Shown: in pieces, positions 40,906-50,817 of the stretch
Numbering within the stretch: position 1 is the first letter of the stretch
Layout of the letters: every line of letters starts with the position of its first letter
Source: Dehalococcoidia bacterium
GTDB taxonomy: Bacteria; Chloroflexota; Dehalococcoidia; GIF9; AB-539-J10
Direction: 5' to 3'
NCBI GenBank assembly: GCA_030615625.1
Contig: JAUWYX010000005.1
Location: 62,001-126,000, forward strand
DNA: 64,000 nt
Program-made: the position numbers and the translations under genes
The notes under the pieces: model-generated
Told to the model about the DNA's origin: nothing
The model's input: only the letters and a program-made list of their open reading frames with translations
Databases searched by the model: none

Positions 40906-43045
40906 TTACTTCCCCCTTTCTCATTACACTTACTACGTTCCATACTGAATAAATTCTAGACATTATTTTACTTAGCTGAGCAGCACCTTTCACCTCTAAG
41001 GTAAAATACAATGTGACGCTACCATCCTGGTGGTTGCCCATGCTTACCTCGCCAAGGTTTACCCCTTCCTCTGCTATAATAGCACTAATATCCCGAACAA
41101 GGCCAACTCTATCCCAAGCATCAACCTGAATCATAACGGGGTAAACCTGTGCCACATCACCCCACTCTACCTTGACCAACCTTTCTTTCTCCTCTTCATG
41201 GATAATATTAGGGCAATCCCTCCGGTGCACAGTGATACCCCGGCCTTGAGTAATATATCCAATAATCTTATCCCCAGGCAAGGGATGACAGCAATTAGCC
41301 AAACGAGTAAGTAAGTCCCCCACACCCAATACATTAATACTTACAGGGCTGACCTTCCGCGGAGGCAGAACTTCAACCCCCTCTCCAGTCGACTCCAACT
41401 CTCCGCTTAATTTAAGCATTATTTGAGAGGAATTGATGCTGCCACTGCCCAAGGCAGCAAAAAGGTCATCTGCGCCGTCATAGTCAAGTAGACGTGCTAC
41501 TTTGTCAACACCGGGCAAACCGATGCCTAACCTCTTAAGCTCCCTATCCCAAATTTGCTTGCCGGTTTCAATACTTTGACTTCGTTCTTGTTTGTTAAAC
41601 CATTGCCGAACCTTGCTTCGCGCGTGAGACGTCTTAATATAGCCAAGCATGGGATTAAGCCAGTCCAAACTCGGGCCTTTATCTCCCTTGCTGGCCATAA
41701 TCTCCACCACATCACCATTCTTAAGAGTATAATTCAAGGGTTCAAGCTTGCCATTCACTTTCGCTCCAATACACCTATAGCCCAAGTCCGTATGAACTCG
41801 GAAGGCGAAATCTAGAGGAGTAGCGCCCCTGGGCAACTCTTTTATCTCTCCCTTAGGAGTATATATAAACACTCGATCCACAAGAACATCGGTTTTAATA
41901 GATTCCAGAAATTCTTCACTATCAAGCTCCTCCCTCCAATCACCAAGCTGCTGCAGCCAAGCTAGTTCATCATTAAACTGCTCACCTACTTTCCCTTCTT
42001 TATAAAGCCAGTGAGCAGCCACTCCATATTCGTTGACACGATGCATATCATGGGTCCGAATTTGTATTTCTAGCGGTCTTGTACCTTGACACATTACCGT
42101 AGTATGCAAAGCTTGATAGCCATTATCCTTGGGATTAGCAATAAAATCGTCGAACTCTTCAGGAATAGGACGCCAAAGATTATGAAGTACACCTAATGCC
42201 TTATAACAATCTGAAACCGAGTCCACCAACACACGTAAGGCGAAAAGGTCATGGATATCGCCAAAATTCTTACCCTGCGCATCATACTTGCCCATCTTTT
42301 GATATATACTGTAAATATGTTTTGGCCGGCCATAAACCTTGGCTTTTATATCGACCTTATCTAATTCCTGGCATAGTATCTGACTAACCTCAGCTATGAA
42401 GCCTTCCCTCTCGGCTCGCTTGCCAGCTACTAAACGAGCAATCCGATGGTACAAACGTGGCTTCAGATAGCGAAAAGCTAAATCCTCTAATTGCCATTTC
42501 GCATCCCTCATACCTAAACGATGCGCCAAGGGAGCATATATCTCCATGGTCTCTTGAGCGATAGCACGCCGTTTCTCTGCGGGTAAAGCACCTAGTGTAC
42601 GCATGTTATGTAACCTGTCTGCCAATTTGATAAGAACCACCCGTAGGTCTTCAGCCGTAGCCAGGAACATTTTGCGTAAGTTTTCCGCCTGAACTTTCGA
42701 CTTTGTTTCCCTCGTTCGAGCTCGACTTGTAAGCCTGTTCAGCTTCGTAACTCCATCAACAAGTTTAACTACCTGTAAACCAAAGTCGGCCTCGATCTCG
42801 TCTAATGATACGCCACAATCCTCGGGGACATCGTGCAACAAGGCAGCAGCTAAGGTTTCAGCATCAAGGTGAAACTCAGCCAAACTCATAGCTGTATTTA
42901 AAGGATGTTCTAAATAAGGCTCTCCTGTTTTACGCACCTGCCCTTGGTGAGCTCTCGAAGCGAATTCGTAAGCTGCTTTAACCAGAGCTACCTTATCATC
43001 AGGCAGGTAAGCGCTAGCCTGTTCTATAAGCGCATTAACTTCCAT
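40895..43045 (-). CDS. relA: Bifunctional (p)ppGpp synthetase/hydrolase, RelA/SpoT family
   Basis: 716 residues in full-length Rsh order. HD hydrolase (residues 25-180: AHQGQVRKTGEPYLEHP, LLHDVPEDCGVSLDEIEADF, ADRLHNMRTL, the last two with intact His/Asp), synthetase (about 230-345: GRPKHIYSIYQKM, DLFALRVLVDSVSDCY, KDNGYQALHTTV), TGS (around 385-445), zinc-finger/helical region with CCHPLPGD, and ACT (645-716). Both catalytic halves look active. Divergent from hisS with about 80 bases between. Confidence 0.95.
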   Translation of the reverse strand: MEVNALIEQASAYLPDDKVALVKAAYEFASRAHQGQVRKTGEPYLEHPLNTAMSLAEFHLDAETLAAALLHDVPEDCGVSLDEIEADFGLQVVKLVDGVTKLNRLTSRARTRETKSKVQAENLRKMFLATAEDLRVVLIKLADRLHNMRTLGALPAEKRRAIAQETMEIYAPLAHRLGMRDAKWQLEDLAFRYLKPRLYHRIARLVAGKRAEREGFIAEVSQILCQELDKVDIKAKVYGRPKHIYSIYQKMGKYDAQGKNFGDIHDLFALRVLVDSVSDCYKALGVLHNLWRPIPEEFDDFIANPKDNGYQALHTTVMCQGTRPLEIQIRTHDMHRVNEYGVAAHWLYKEGKVGEQFNDELAWLQQLGDWREELDSEEFLESIKTDVLVDRVFIYTPKGEIKELPRGATPLDFAFRVHTDLGYRCIGAKVNGKLEPLNYTLKNGDVVEIMASKGDKGPSLDWLNPMLGYIKTSHARSKVRQWFNKQERSQSIETGKQIWDRELKRLGIGLPGVDKVARLLDYDGADDLFAALGSGSINSSQIMLKLSGELESTGEGVEVLPPRKVSPVSINVLGVGDLLTRLANCCHPLPGDKIIGYITQGRGITVHRRDCPNIIHEEEKERLVKVEWGDVAQVYPVMIQVDAWDRVGLVRDISAIIAEEGVNLGEVSMGNHQDGSVTLYFTLEVKGAAQLSKIMSRIYSVWNVVSVMRKGEVSVN

Positions 43046-43124
43046 CTAATTCATAATAATGCAATAGCAAAAGTAACGCAAATTAATAATATGGTAAACT
43101 ACAAGATAGACAAGGAGGATTTCT

Positions 43125-44384
43125 TTGCACAAAGCACCTCGGGGGACATTCGACATCCTACCACCAGAGCATGCCTACTGGAAATACGTAGAGGAAAAGG
43201 CTACTTCCTTATGCCAGCTCTATGGTTACCAACCATTGAGCACGCCGATATTCGAAGATGCCCAGCTTTTCACTAAAACTGTGGCCGGGGGGACAGATAT
43301 CGTCGACAAGGAAATGTATATCTTCGAAGATAAAAGTGGACAAGAATTGGCTTTAAGGGCAGAGTTAACAGCGCCAGTTTGCCGAGCTTATCTAGAGCAT
43401 GGATTATTTAACTTAGCTCAACCCGTGAAGCTTTATTACATTGGACCGGCCTTCAGGTATGAGCGTCCCCAATTTGGGAGGTACCGCCAGCATCACCAAT
43501 TTGGCTTTGAGGCTTTAGGGGAGGCAGACCCCGCCCTCGATGCTGAAGTAATTGAAATGTCACGACAATTCTTTTATTCGCTAGGGCTCTCTCGATTTTC
43601 TATTCAACTCAATAGCATTGGCTGTAAGCTTTGCCGACCCGGGTATTTAGAAGTACTGAGGCAGCATTATTCAAGTTATACAGACCATCTTTGCCCTGAC
43701 TGCAAAGCCAGGCTGGTCAAGAACCCGCTACGCCTGCTTGATTGCAAGAAAACCTCCTGCCAAAAGATAGCTAAAACCGCACCGAAAATTCCAGATTATC
43801 TATGCCCTGAATGCCAACTCCACTTCCAAAGCGTTCAAAAATATTTAGGGGCAATGAGCATCCCCTTTCAATTGAATCATAGATTGGTCCGTGGCCTGGA
43901 TTATTACACCAGGACAGTGTTCGAGGTTGAACCTCGAGAGAAAAGAGGACAAAGCACGCTTGGCGGAGGTGGTCGCTATGATAACCTCATCGAGTCATTA
44001 GGAGGAAAACCAACTCCTGCGGTGGGCTTTGCGGCCGGGCTGGAAAGAATAATATTGAATCTAAAGAACCGGAAATTAGATATTCCGGCATTGCCCAAGC
44101 CCGATGCTTTCATCGCCTACTTGGAGGAAGAAGCCAAGATTGAGGCGATGAAGATTGCCTCGGAGCTACGGAAAGCTGGCATTGCTGTTATCATAGCTAC
44201 AGGTGATAAGAGCCTGAGAGGGCAAATGAGACAAGCTAATTCCTTAGGCAGTGCCTACGCCCTTATCCTCGGCGAACAAGAGATCAGCAACCAGAATATA
44301 ATATTGCGAGATATGAGAACTGGAGAACAAAAACCCATCCCTTTGGCTGAAATAGCCAGAATGCTTAAACAAGGTCAAAAGTAA
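43125..44384 (+). CDS. hisS: Histidyl-tRNA synthetase
   Basis: 419 residues. The start is TTG at 43125, 6 bases after AAGGAGGA; the N-terminus HKAPRGTFDILPPEHAYW fits the family. Class II motifs: FRYERPQFGRYRQHHQFG (motif 2), histidine-specific RGLDYYTRTVFE, and GGGGRYDNLIESLGGKPTPAVGFAAGLER (motif 3). Four Cys in LCPDCKARLVKN...LCPEC suggest an insertion with a zinc site. The C-terminal anticodon-binding domain is complete. tRNA-His is encoded at 8552. Confidence 0.95.
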   Translation: MHKAPRGTFDILPPEHAYWKYVEEKATSLCQLYGYQPLSTPIFEDAQLFTKTVAGGTDIVDKEMYIFEDKSGQELALRAELTAPVCRAYLEHGLFNLAQPVKLYYIGPAFRYERPQFGRYRQHHQFGFEALGEADPALDAEVIEMSRQFFYSLGLSRFSIQLNSIGCKLCRPGYLEVLRQHYSSYTDHLCPDCKARLVKNPLRLLDCKKTSCQKIAKTAPKIPDYLCPECQLHFQSVQKYLGAMSIPFQLNHRLVRGLDYYTRTVFEVEPREKRGQSTLGGGGRYDNLIESLGGKPTPAVGFAAGLERIILNLKNRKLDIPALPKPDAFIAYLEEEAKIEAMKIASELRKAGIAVIIATGDKSLRGQMRQANSLGSAYALILGEQEISNQNIILRDMRTGEQKPIPLAEIARMLKQGQK

Positions 44385-44402
44385 CACCTACAATGTCAGA
44401 TA

Positions 44403-44411
44403 TGGTATAAT
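44403..44411 (+). promoter_or_regulatory. Extended -10 promoter for gyrB
   Basis: TGGTATAAT, 76 bases upstream of the gyrB ATG and just after hisS. No clear -35. Confidence 0.45.
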
Positions 44412-44487
44412 ATAGACATATTGTCATTGTTATCGACCACAAATGAAAGCCTAAATTGTTTCCTACCATTACTTACAATTTTGCATT

Positions 44488-46410
44488 ATGCCTCAGCATG
44501 ACATGAATAACGACGTAAATCGAGAATATACCGCCAAAGATATCCAAATTTTAGATGAAATCAAAGCCGTACGCCTGCGACCAGGAATGTATATTGGCGG
44601 CACCGATCGACACGGATTACACCAACTCCTCTACGAGATAGTGTATAACAGCATAGACGAAGCCATGGCTGGTTACTGTGACCAAATTGAAGTAACAATC
44701 CATGAAGATAATAGCGTCACCGTAACTGATAATGGACGAGGTATCCCTACAGAAACTATCCCGGGACAAGATATCACAGCCTTGGAAGCAGTCATGACTC
44801 GCCTGCACGCCGGAGCCAAGTTTAGCAATTATGTCTATGGTGTATCCAGTGGTCTCCACGGCGTTGGTGCTTCGGTAGTAAATGCCTTATCCGCCTGGCT
44901 TAAAGCTGAAGTTAAACGCCAAGGAAAAATCTACCGCCACGAATATCACCAAGGGATTCCCCAAGGCGACATAGAAACTGCTGGCGACGCCCAAGACACA
45001 GGCACTTCAATTACTTTCCTTGCTGATAAGGAAATCTTCGAGAACATTGACTATGATTTCGACCTGGCCTGCCAGCGATTAAGGGAACTAGCTTACCTGA
45101 ATAAAGGGGTAGAAATAGCTATTAAAGACGAGAGAAACAATCAAGAGAAAGCGTTCTACTTCGATGGGGGAATAGCTAGCTTTATTCGCCGCCTCAATAG
45201 AAATAGAGATGTTGTTCACCCCTACCCCATTTATATCTCCACTATGGTAGATAGCACTATCATAGAAGCAGCTCTACAATATAATGATAGCTTTACAGAA
45301 TCCCTTCTCTCCTTCGCCAACTGTGTCAATACCAGAGACGGGGGCAGCCACCTTACCGGCTTCCGCTCAGCATTAACCCGGGTTTTAAATGATTATGCCC
45401 GGAGTACTAAATTTTTAAAGGATACAGACCCCAACTTAAGCGGGGAAGATGTACGTGAAGGGGCAGCGGTCATCATCAGTGTAAAACTGCCCCAGCCCCA
45501 GTTTGAGGGGCAAACTAAGGCCAGGTTGGGAAATCCCGAGGTAAAAAGTCAGGTTGAATCGGCTGTAGCAAATGGCTTGTCCCTGTACCTCGAGCAACAC
45601 CCCAACGAAGCAAAGGCAATCATAGAGAAGTGCCTCACCGCCGCCAAAGCCAGAGAGGCAGCACGCAAGGCTCGTGACCTCGTTCTTAAGAGGACTGGAT
45701 TCGAAACATCAACTCTGCCAGGGAAACTAGCCGATTGTTCCGAGAAAGAGCCAGCAAAATGCGAGCTTTACTTGGTTGAAGGTGACTCAGCCGGCGGCTC
45801 AGCTAAACAAGGACGAGACCGCCGTTTTCAAGCTATTCTCCCTCTCAGGGGCAAAATACTTAATGTGGAGAAGGCTGCCAAAGACAAGATTATAGAACAT
45901 GAAGAGCTAAGAGCCATCGTCACAGCGTTAAAAGCAAATAGTGACGAACAATTTGATAGCTCCAAACTTCGCTACCACAGAATAATCATCATGACCGATG
46001 CCGATGTTGATGGCTCCCATATTCGTACTTTGCTCCTTACCTTCTTTTACCGCCATATGACAGAGCTAATTAACCAGGGCTATCTCTACATTGCTCAACC
46101 ACCCCTTTATCGCATCAAATCTGGCAAACAGGAGTTCTGGCTTTACTCTGAACAGGAAAAGGAAGAAAGGCTTAAAGGACTAAGAGAAGCCAAAATAGAT
46201 ATTCAGAGATATAAAGGGCTGGGGGAGATGACTCCCGTACAACTATGGGAGACAACCATGAACCCCGCTAACAGGACCCTGCTCCAAGTAGAGGTAAAGG
46301 ATGCCATAGCCGCTGACCAGGCTTTTCATATGTTAATGGGTGACGAAGTTCCGCCTCGCAAAAGATTCATCCAGGCCCACGCTCAGAATGTGAGAAACCT
46401 CGATGTTTAG
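44488..46410 (+). CDS. gyrB: DNA gyrase subunit B
   Basis: 640 residues, the usual short GyrB. GHKL ATPase: EIVYNSIDEAMAGYCD, VTDNGRGIPTE, and GVSSGLHGVGASVVNAL. Toprim: CELYLVEGDSAGGSAKQGRD and IIMTDADVDGSHIRTLLLTFF. The C-terminal RYKGLGEMTPVQLWETTMNP is highly conserved. gyrA is not in the window. Several in-frame Met near the start (MPQHDMNND) make the exact start uncertain by five codons. dnaA is 2 kb away on the other strand. Confidence 0.95.
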   Translation: MPQHDMNNDVNREYTAKDIQILDEIKAVRLRPGMYIGGTDRHGLHQLLYEIVYNSIDEAMAGYCDQIEVTIHEDNSVTVTDNGRGIPTETIPGQDITALEAVMTRLHAGAKFSNYVYGVSSGLHGVGASVVNALSAWLKAEVKRQGKIYRHEYHQGIPQGDIETAGDAQDTGTSITFLADKEIFENIDYDFDLACQRLRELAYLNKGVEIAIKDERNNQEKAFYFDGGIASFIRRLNRNRDVVHPYPIYISTMVDSTIIEAALQYNDSFTESLLSFANCVNTRDGGSHLTGFRSALTRVLNDYARSTKFLKDTDPNLSGEDVREGAAVIISVKLPQPQFEGQTKARLGNPEVKSQVESAVANGLSLYLEQHPNEAKAIIEKCLTAAKAREAARKARDLVLKRTGFETSTLPGKLADCSEKEPAKCELYLVEGDSAGGSAKQGRDRRFQAILPLRGKILNVEKAAKDKIIEHEELRAIVTALKANSDEQFDSSKLRYHRIIIMTDADVDGSHIRTLLLTFFYRHMTELINQGYLYIAQPPLYRIKSGKQEFWLYSEQEKEERLKGLREAKIDIQRYKGLGEMTPVQLWETTMNPANRTLLQVEVKDAIAADQAFHMLMGDEVPPRKRFIQAHAQNVRNLDV

Positions 46411-46524
46411 CAGTTGGGCTTCCACGAACCCAAGTAGTTACGTGATATGGGGAGTATTCGCCAGGGAATCTCGACAATGGCACATCCGAACTAACGCCGT
46501 GCGGTGAGTGAACTTGGTCGTTAG

Positions 46525-47130
46525 TTATCTGGCAGATGTCGGATATATCTTGTGTTCTGTTATATATTTTCCTACCTCAGCGGGCACCAGGTAACGAATA
46601 GACAGCCGCTGAGCTATACGCTGGCGGATTCCTGAGGAGCTAATCCCGATTACAGGCATATCAAGCTGAATAACCTTGTCCAGCAGCCCGGGTATCGATG
46701 TTTCTAAGTGCTTCAAATCTTTTGAGCCTAATCTAGGGGCAACCACTAGCCTGCATAATTGAACTAATTTCTTCGGTTCCTTCCACAAAGGCAACTCGGC
46801 TAAGGTATCACGCCCAATGATGAAGAAAAGGCTTGCTTCACTGCCTAGCTGCTTTCGTAGCATCGTCAGGGTATCCACGGTGTAAGAGGGACCGGGGCGC
46901 TCTACTTCGAGAGTGCAAAGCTTAAAATGAGGGTTGTCAGCTATGGCACGGTGTACCATCTCTACCCTGTGGGCTGCCAGGGTAATATTACGGTCTAGCT
47001 TAAGCCAGGGCTGCCCAGCAGGCACGAAAAGAACTTCCCTAAATCCCAACTTTATTCTTGCTTCCTCAGCGACAACAAGGTGACCTATATGGATAGGGTC
47101 AAATGTACCACCAAGAACGCCTATATTCAC
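46525..47130 (-). CDS. nadD: Nicotinate-nucleotide adenylyltransferase
   Basis: 201 residues. Makes deamido-NAD. Nucleotidyltransferase motifs are GVLGGTFDPIHIGHLVVAEEA (HxGH) and GISSSGIRQRIAQ. Also seen are VLFVPAGQPWLK and LFFIIGRDTLAELPLW. The ATG lies 4 bases after the obg stop, a common obg-nadD pairing. Confidence 0.94.
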   Translation of the reverse strand: MNIGVLGGTFDPIHIGHLVVAEEARIKLGFREVLFVPAGQPWLKLDRNITLAAHRVEMVHRAIADNPHFKLCTLEVERPGPSYTVDTLTMLRKQLGSEASLFFIIGRDTLAELPLWKEPKKLVQLCRLVVAPRLGSKDLKHLETSIPGLLDKVIQLDMPVIGISSSGIRQRIAQRLSIRYLVPAEVGKYITEHKIYPTSAR

Positions 47131-47134
47131 TTCT

Positions 47135-48187
47135 TTACTTTCTCGGTTTGGGACGAAATACCGTTATTTGTGCCTGCGAAATTATTTCCTCATCCCGGCT
47201 TGCCTGGTCCACCGTTTCCATGGCTTTCCTCACCAATTCTAACACAGCTTGGCCGCTAACTGCAGAGATGTAAAAGACAGGCACCCCAAGCTTGGCAAAG
47301 CGCTGCTTCACTTCAGGCAAACGAGCTTGAACCTCAGGCAAATCTACCTTATTTACCGCCACGATTTTTGGCTTATGTGATAAGCCTTTGTATAAGGCTA
47401 TCTCTTTATCCAACGTGCTGAGGTCATCGATAACGGTCGGCGAACTGCCATCCAATAAATAAATCAGCAGCTTGGTTCTTTCCGCATGGCGCAAAAACTC
47501 ATTTCCCAATCCTTTGCCAAGATGGGCACCTTCAACAAGACCGGGAATCTCGGCAACAATAAAGTCTCTCCTATCGTCTGGCATAACTCCTAAAATTGGC
47601 TGGCGGGTGGTAAAGGGGTAATCGGCAATTTCGGGTTTGGCTCTCGATATCGCAGATAATAAAGTGGATTTCCCCGAGTTTGGATGACCAACAATGCAGA
47701 TATCGGTAATGAGTTTTAGCTCAAGGACAATATGCCGCTCTTCTCCTGATTCACCCTTGCTAGCTATCTCAGGAGCTTGATTTACCGCTGTAGCAAAACG
47801 GGCATTACCCAGCCCTCCCCGGCCCCCTTTAGCCACCAAAACCTTTTGCCCGGGGGTACTCAGGTCCGCCAGAAGTATCTCCTCTCCCGCCTCAGCTTTA
47901 GTGAAAACCAGTGTACCCACGGGCACTGAAATAGCTAAATCCTCCCCTTTCTTGCCATGCTTCCGCCAACCACCTCCGTGGCGGCCGTTTCCAGCTACAA
48001 ATTCCTTCTTCCACCCCATCAAGCCCAAATCAACCATGTTGGGACTAGCCATAACAACCACATTCCCACCATCCCCACCATCCCCACCATCCGGACCACC
48101 AAAAGGAACATACTTCTCCCTTCGGAAGCTGACACAGCCATCCCCACCACATCCACCCCCAACCATAATTTCTCTTTTATATATCAT
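47135..48187 (-). CDS. obg: GTPase Obg/CgtA
   Basis: 350 residues. Ribosome-assembly GTPase. The Gly-rich Obg fold (residues 1-158; GGCGGDGCVSFRREKYVPFG, GGPDGGDGGDGGNVV) is followed by the G domain: G1 GHPNSGKSTLL, switch region FTTRQPILGV, G3 EIPGLVEGAHLGKG, G4 NKVDLPE, G5 ISAVSG. The variable OCT C-terminal domain is absent; the protein ends after a short basic tail. No SD sequence is obvious before the ATG. Confidence 0.95.
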   Translation of the reverse strand: MIYKREIMVGGGCGGDGCVSFRREKYVPFGGPDGGDGGDGGNVVVMASPNMVDLGLMGWKKEFVAGNGRHGGGWRKHGKKGEDLAISVPVGTLVFTKAEAGEEILLADLSTPGQKVLVAKGGRGGLGNARFATAVNQAPEIASKGESGEERHIVLELKLITDICIVGHPNSGKSTLLSAISRAKPEIADYPFTTRQPILGVMPDDRRDFIVAEIPGLVEGAHLGKGLGNEFLRHAERTKLLIYLLDGSSPTVIDDLSTLDKEIALYKGLSHKPKIVAVNKVDLPEVQARLPEVKQRFAKLGVPVFYISAVSGQAVLELVRKAMETVDQASRDEEIISQAQITVFRPKPRK

Positions 48188-48322
48188 AAGTTAATAACCT
48201 AACATAGGCTTAATTATATTAATAGATAAGTACTAATCATTATAAACAATGTTGTTGCGAGGGGAATAAACAATGAGGGAGATCAGAGCTCAGAGGGCAG
48301 TGCGGGCGGGATAAGCAACAAT

Positions 48323-48331
48323 TTATCCACA
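48323..48331 (+). promoter_or_regulatory. Consensus DnaA box
   Basis: TTATCCACA, a perfect DnaA box, 6 bases beyond the dnaA stop in the 149-base dnaA-obg gap. The gap also holds a long A+T-rich stretch (48188-48250). Only this one perfect box is seen. Confidence 0.5.
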
Positions 48332-48336
48332 AATTA

Positions 48337-49725
48337 TTAGTAATTCTGCACAGCTTGGTATGCCTCTCTATAACCTTTCTGTGAATTAATTTTCTCTTTG
48401 ATTTCCGCAATTTGCTTAGAAAGGTTAGGATTAATGCTCAATTCGCTAGCTATTTTTTCGTAGCCATGAAGAATTGTGGCGTGGTTTCTGCCCCCTAATT
48501 CTTTGCCGATTTCGGTTAGAGAGCAGTTGTGTCCTTCGCGCATAAGATAGATGGCCACGTGTCGTGCCAATGTAGTTTTTCTATCTCTTTTCTTGTTAAT
48601 TAGCTCTTCTGCTGAAAGGTTGAAATGGTCCGCTACCACCCGTAAGAGCAACTTTATGTCTTGTTTACGGGTCGTGCTTGTTAATAACTTGTTGATTGTT
48701 TCGGGAGTGAGCTTGGTTCCACTTAATTTAGCCTGGGCAGTTAGATATACCAAAGCACCTTCAAGCTGGCGGACATTCTCGCATACTTTCTCCGCTACAA
48801 TGTGCAGCACCCCTTCCAAGTCTGAAGTCATCATTGTTTCTGCTTTAGCCCGTAAGATATTCAGGCGTGTTTCAAAGTCGGGTGGTTGTATGTCAACGAC
48901 AAGAGCCCCTTCAAGGCGTGATTTTAGCTTGCTGCTAAGTGGATGCATGTCTTTGGGAGCACAGTCGGCGGTGATGACAATTTGAAGGTTATAGCTGTAT
49001 AGCTCGTTGAAGGTGTGGAAAAAACATTGTAAGGTTTGTTTCTTGTCGATCAGGAAGTGAACATCGTCGAATAGAAAGATATGGATATTTCTGAATTTGC
49101 TGCGGAACTTGTCAACTTGATTTTCTCGCACAGCTAATACAAATTCATTGGCGAATTGTTCCGCGGTAATATAGGCCGCTTGCAGCCCATTGTTTGTCGT
49201 TAAATGCCCGATAGCATGTAGTAAATGAGTCTTACCTTGCCCGGTGCTGCTGTGAATGAAAAGAGGGTTATAACTGCTTCCTGGATTTTCAGCTACTTCT
49301 ACAGCGGCAGCATAAGCTAACCGGTTAGAATCGCTGACAACAAAGTTATCAAAGGTATACCTTGGATTGAATCTATACTGTGTAGCTTTGCTGCTTGTCC
49401 CGCCATCGGTTTGCTTGGCCAAAGGGCTAGCTGATAGTTGTTCGCGATTGTGGACCGCGAATTGGACGTCGACATCCTTACCCATAATATCAACCAAGGT
49501 CTTCCTTACCAGAGGATAAAGGCGCTTGGATAGCCATTCAGCGACAAAAATGTTAGGGACACTGACGACAAAGGTATTATCTTGGCAGCTTAGACCTTGG
49601 CTATTGCTAAGCCAGGTAGTATAATTTGCCTTGCTGACCTGAATTTGAAGCTTGCCTAGGGCGCTATTCCAAATTTCTTTCGCTGGTTCCAATCTATCCC
49701 CATTCCCAACAATGCTCAGCCACAA
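48337..49725 (-). CDS. dnaA: Chromosomal replication initiator DnaA
   Basis: 462 residues in four domains. N-terminal domain I has WNSALGKLQIQVSKANYTTW. AAA+ domain III has NPLFIHSSTGQGKTHLLHAI (Walker A), IFLFDDVHFLI (Walker B) and SRLEGALVVDIQPPDFETR. DNA-binding domain IV ends with ARHVAIYLMREGHNCSLTEI and GGRNHATILHGYEKI, the DnaA-box recognition signature. Upstream of obg-nadD on the same strand; gyrB lies beyond those on the other strand. Confidence 0.96.
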   Translation of the reverse strand: MWLSIVGNGDRLEPAKEIWNSALGKLQIQVSKANYTTWLSNSQGLSCQDNTFVVSVPNIFVAEWLSKRLYPLVRKTLVDIMGKDVDVQFAVHNREQLSASPLAKQTDGGTSSKATQYRFNPRYTFDNFVVSDSNRLAYAAAVEVAENPGSSYNPLFIHSSTGQGKTHLLHAIGHLTTNNGLQAAYITAEQFANEFVLAVRENQVDKFRSKFRNIHIFLFDDVHFLIDKKQTLQCFFHTFNELYSYNLQIVITADCAPKDMHPLSSKLKSRLEGALVVDIQPPDFETRLNILRAKAETMMTSDLEGVLHIVAEKVCENVRQLEGALVYLTAQAKLSGTKLTPETINKLLTSTTRKQDIKLLLRVVADHFNLSAEELINKKRDRKTTLARHVAIYLMREGHNCSLTEIGKELGGRNHATILHGYEKIASELSINPNLSKQIAEIKEKINSQKGYREAYQAVQNY

Positions 49726-49857
49726 AGATAGCTGAAAAGAGTAGTAAGACGCGGTTAAGAATTTAAGAGCTTACTAGTTATAGAATATCAAGTTTTCTCA
49801 AACCTTCGCTAGGCAATGTTTGACATAATGAAAAAATTAATTAAAAATAGTTTTGCT

Positions 49858-50802
49858 ATGAAAGTGCGCACCGTTTTTATGGGCACTCCGCAATTTGCTG
49901 TGACCATACTGGAGTCTTTGCTCCAGGGTTCCTATCAGGTGCTTGCTGTGTATACTCAGCCCGATAAGCCGGCTGGCAGGGGGCGCCCGGTTGTTTTTCC
50001 TCCGGTGAAAAAGCTGGCTCTGGAGCGACAAATACCAGTTATTCAACCAAAGACTTTTAAATCAAGCGAGGTGGTGGAGAAGCTGGCCAGCTTTCAGCCC
50101 GAGCTAATAATTGTGGCAGCCTTCGGTTCTATTCTTCCCCCAGAAGTGCTTTCCTTGCCCAGATTTGCCTGTCTTAACGTTCATCCTTCACTATTGCCGC
50201 GGCATCGAGGTCCATCTCCAGTCGCTAATACCATTCTCTGCGGAGATGAAATTACTGGTGTTACCATAATGTTAATGGACGCTGGACTGGATACCGGGCC
50301 GATTTTAGCTCAGGAGAAAGCGGGGATTTCCTTTATGAATACCACCGGCTCGCTTAGCTCCACGCTGGCTGATGTGGGAGCCAAGCTTTTGCTGGAGACC
50401 TTACCCAAATGGCTTGGGGGCGAACTCAGACCACAAGCTCAAGATGAGTCCCAGGCTACTTGTAGTAAGTTGATAACTAGTAAAGATGCCGAGATTGATT
50501 GGCACCTTTCCACACTCGAGCTTTGGCGGAGAGTAAGGGCGTACAATCCCTGGCCAAGCTGCTATACTTGGTATCAGGGGAAACGACTAAAAATCCATAG
50601 AGCTATTCCTTTTGGCGATGTAGCAGAGGGGGAGATAGGGGAAGTAATCGCCTTGCCAGAGCCACCTGGAGTTGGGGTGGTAACTAGGCACGGTATTTTA
50701 GGGCTTTGCCAGGTTCAGTTAGAAGGAAGGCGCGAAATGTCGGCAAATGATTTTGTCCGTGGGAAAAGAGATTTTATTGGTTGCGTTCTGGGGCGGAGGT
50801 AG
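49858..50802 (+). CDS. fmt: Methionyl-tRNA formyltransferase
   Basis: About 314 residues from ATG 49858 (MKVRTVFMGTPQFAVTILES); the frame is open to an ATG at 49816 but the extra 14 residues are not part of the family. Formylates initiator Met-tRNA with 10-formyl-THF. The catalytic region is LNVHPSLLPRHRGPSPVANT, with AAFGSILPPEVLS before it and MLMDAGLDTGPILAQ after. The C-terminal OB domain starts near residue 205 (RAYNPWPSCYTWYQGKRLKI). Divergent from dnaA. Confidence 0.94.
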   Translation: MKVRTVFMGTPQFAVTILESLLQGSYQVLAVYTQPDKPAGRGRPVVFPPVKKLALERQIPVIQPKTFKSSEVVEKLASFQPELIIVAAFGSILPPEVLSLPRFACLNVHPSLLPRHRGPSPVANTILCGDEITGVTIMLMDAGLDTGPILAQEKAGISFMNTTGSLSSTLADVGAKLLLETLPKWLGGELRPQAQDESQATCSKLITSKDAEIDWHLSTLELWRRVRAYNPWPSCYTWYQGKRLKIHRAIPFGDVAEGEIGEVIALPEPPGVGVVTRHGILGLCQVQLEGRREMSANDFVRGKRDFIGCVLGRR

Positions 50803-50817
50803 CTTCTCTTGCCAGCA

